A DNA stretch of 64,000 nucleotides from Plantago ovata (taxonomy: Eukaryota > Streptophyta > Magnoliopsida > Lamiales > Plantaginaceae): the NCBI GenBank assembly GCA_028274465.1, contig CM051456.1, positions 115,956,880 to 116,020,879 on the forward strand. The letters run 5' to 3'. Positions 62,851-64,000 of the stretch are shown piece by piece. Made by a program: the position numbers and the translations under genes. Position 1 is the first letter of the stretch, and each line of letters opens with the position of its first letter. Under the pieces are notes generated by a model. That model saw nothing but the letters and a program-made list of their open reading frames with translations. It was not told where the DNA came from and searched no databases.

Positions 62851-64000
62851 TTGACTAATGTCCTTTATTTATTTATGGGTCTCCTTTTGTTGTACTATTA
62901 TTATGGTCCCTAGCAAATTAATTCTTGTTTAGTTGTGTATAAATAAAAAATATTATTCCTCTTTCCTTTTTTCACAAGGTGCACTTGATTGAGTATGGAG
63001 TGGATTTATTGATGAATTTTTTGGTTTTTCTCTACGGAATGAAATGCTGCAGTGAATTACATTGATTTAATATTAGACTGTAATAGATTATGGTCATATC
63101 ACCTACATTTTCCAGTAAATCATAAACTTAGATTTTGTGAAAGTCATGTTGTTTGTGATAGATTATGTGGATATATGTGATGGTACATATTAAATGAAGG
63201 TATCCTAAAAAGAAGTACCTTTTGTAGAAATTGATGGCTAAAAGCCTAAAAAGGTGATTTGGGATAAAATAGTTGTAATATGGACATTTTGATGGATTTC
63301 ATTTTCAGCCATTACTCTAGGCTCATATGCCAAAAGGATTTAATATTTTAAAATATTGAGGTAAATTTGTGGATTTGTGATGGTTCACTTAAAGAATATA
63401 TACTCTATATAAAATCTCCTATTCAAAAAGTGAAGAAAGGTAATAATAAAAAAAAAAAAAAAAAAAAACTTAAAACTTTAAAGAGCTCTATTTTATTTAT
63501 GTCCGATTTGATCTAATAAAATGAATTTTAGAGGGCCAACACTATGATTTTAGAGGGCCAAACAGTGTTTGGCTGGATTACTCACCAAACAGAAACCAAT
63601 AGAAATTGAAAAAAGAAAGATAATTTTGAAAGTTATATGGCAAAAGATAAGGGTTATACTTTTGTAATATGATTGTTTTTTTAAATTATTTTTCGTAACA
63701 AATTACTCATCCGATTTTAGATTGTTTAGAACGTATTTTTTAGAAAGTCTATATAATTAGTGTGGTGTTTGGTTTAGTAGTAGCATCCACAATAAAGTTG
63801 TGAGATAAAAGTTCGCTATAAAAGAAAACATAAACAATCTAAAATAACGAACAAAAAAAATAAATATGTAAACACTTAAAAAAAATACATAAGTAAAACT
63901 ATACATAAAAAAGTCAAGAAAATAAATTCTACGGTATAAAATTTTTGGAAGGAGAAGTAGCTTATACTTAACATGATTCACCTAATTGAATAGTAATTAT
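62851..64000. other. 3' flank of LRR gene and AT-rich intergenic DNA
   Basis: Contains an A-run at about 63451-63468 and a short repeated phrase (TTTTAGAGGGCCAA at about 63525 and 63549). No gene is recognised. Confidence 0.4.

Overview
The window is nuclear DNA from a flowering plant, most likely a eudicot. It is AT-rich, and its genes are split by many short GT-AG introns. It carries plant-specific families (a GH35 beta-galactosidase with a C-terminal lectin domain, a DUF248 putative methyltransferase, an h-type thioredoxin) and plant repeats (Stowaway and Mutator-like MITEs, a tRNA-derived SINE, a Helitron remnant, a Cassandra-like TRIM). The species cannot be named from the sequence. Exon models below were built by hand from splice sites, frame and family knowledge. 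In every model the exon lengths sum to a whole number of codons, except the LPAT gene.

Layout. 1-7.6 kb: gene-free, with nested LINE, MITE and SINE insertions. 7.66-12.35 kb (+): beta-galactosidase. 13.3-15.0 kb (-): thioredoxin h, convergent with it. 16.4-19.1 kb (-): PIG-H subunit of the GPI-GlcNAc transferase, with a 5' UTR intron. 19.6-21.2 kb (-): decayed Helitron ending about 200 bp upstream of the PIG-H 5' exon. 22.06-22.93 kb: long-TIR MITE. 24.3-28.5 kb (+): PMT24/25/26-like Golgi methyltransferase. 30.0-31.0 kb (-): secretory-type CPYC glutaredoxin. 31.4-35.1 kb: tandem repeats, an unidentified stretch and two MITEs. 35.2-38.2 kb (+): lysophosphatidic acid acyltransferase (LPAT2/3-like) one base short in exon 7. 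38.4-39.1 kb: F-box-associated pseudogene. 39.97-40.48 kb (-): small oxidoreductase-like-domain protein. 40.7-41.75 kb: TIR element with a GAAGAT-rich interior. 42.3-46.3 kb (-): ALDH3-family aldehyde dehydrogenase. 48.3-50.1 kb: LTR-element fossils, including a Cassandra-like copy. 53.8-60.0 kb (+): nuclear MCRS1-like FHA protein. 61.6-62.9 kb (+): intronless secreted LRR protein.

The genes are separate eukaryotic units with no operon logic. Several act in the endomembrane and cell-wall system (beta-galactosidase, PMT, PIG-H, LPAT, secretory glutaredoxin, LRR protein), but nothing in the sequence shows they are co-regulated. I found no evidence of a new multi-gene system. The points most worth checking are the single missing base in the LPAT gene, the dated order of nested transposons at 1.6-3.3 kb, the Helitron terminus next to PIG-H, the Cassandra-like element with its 5S-like segment, and the unidentified stretch at 32.0-33.3 kb.
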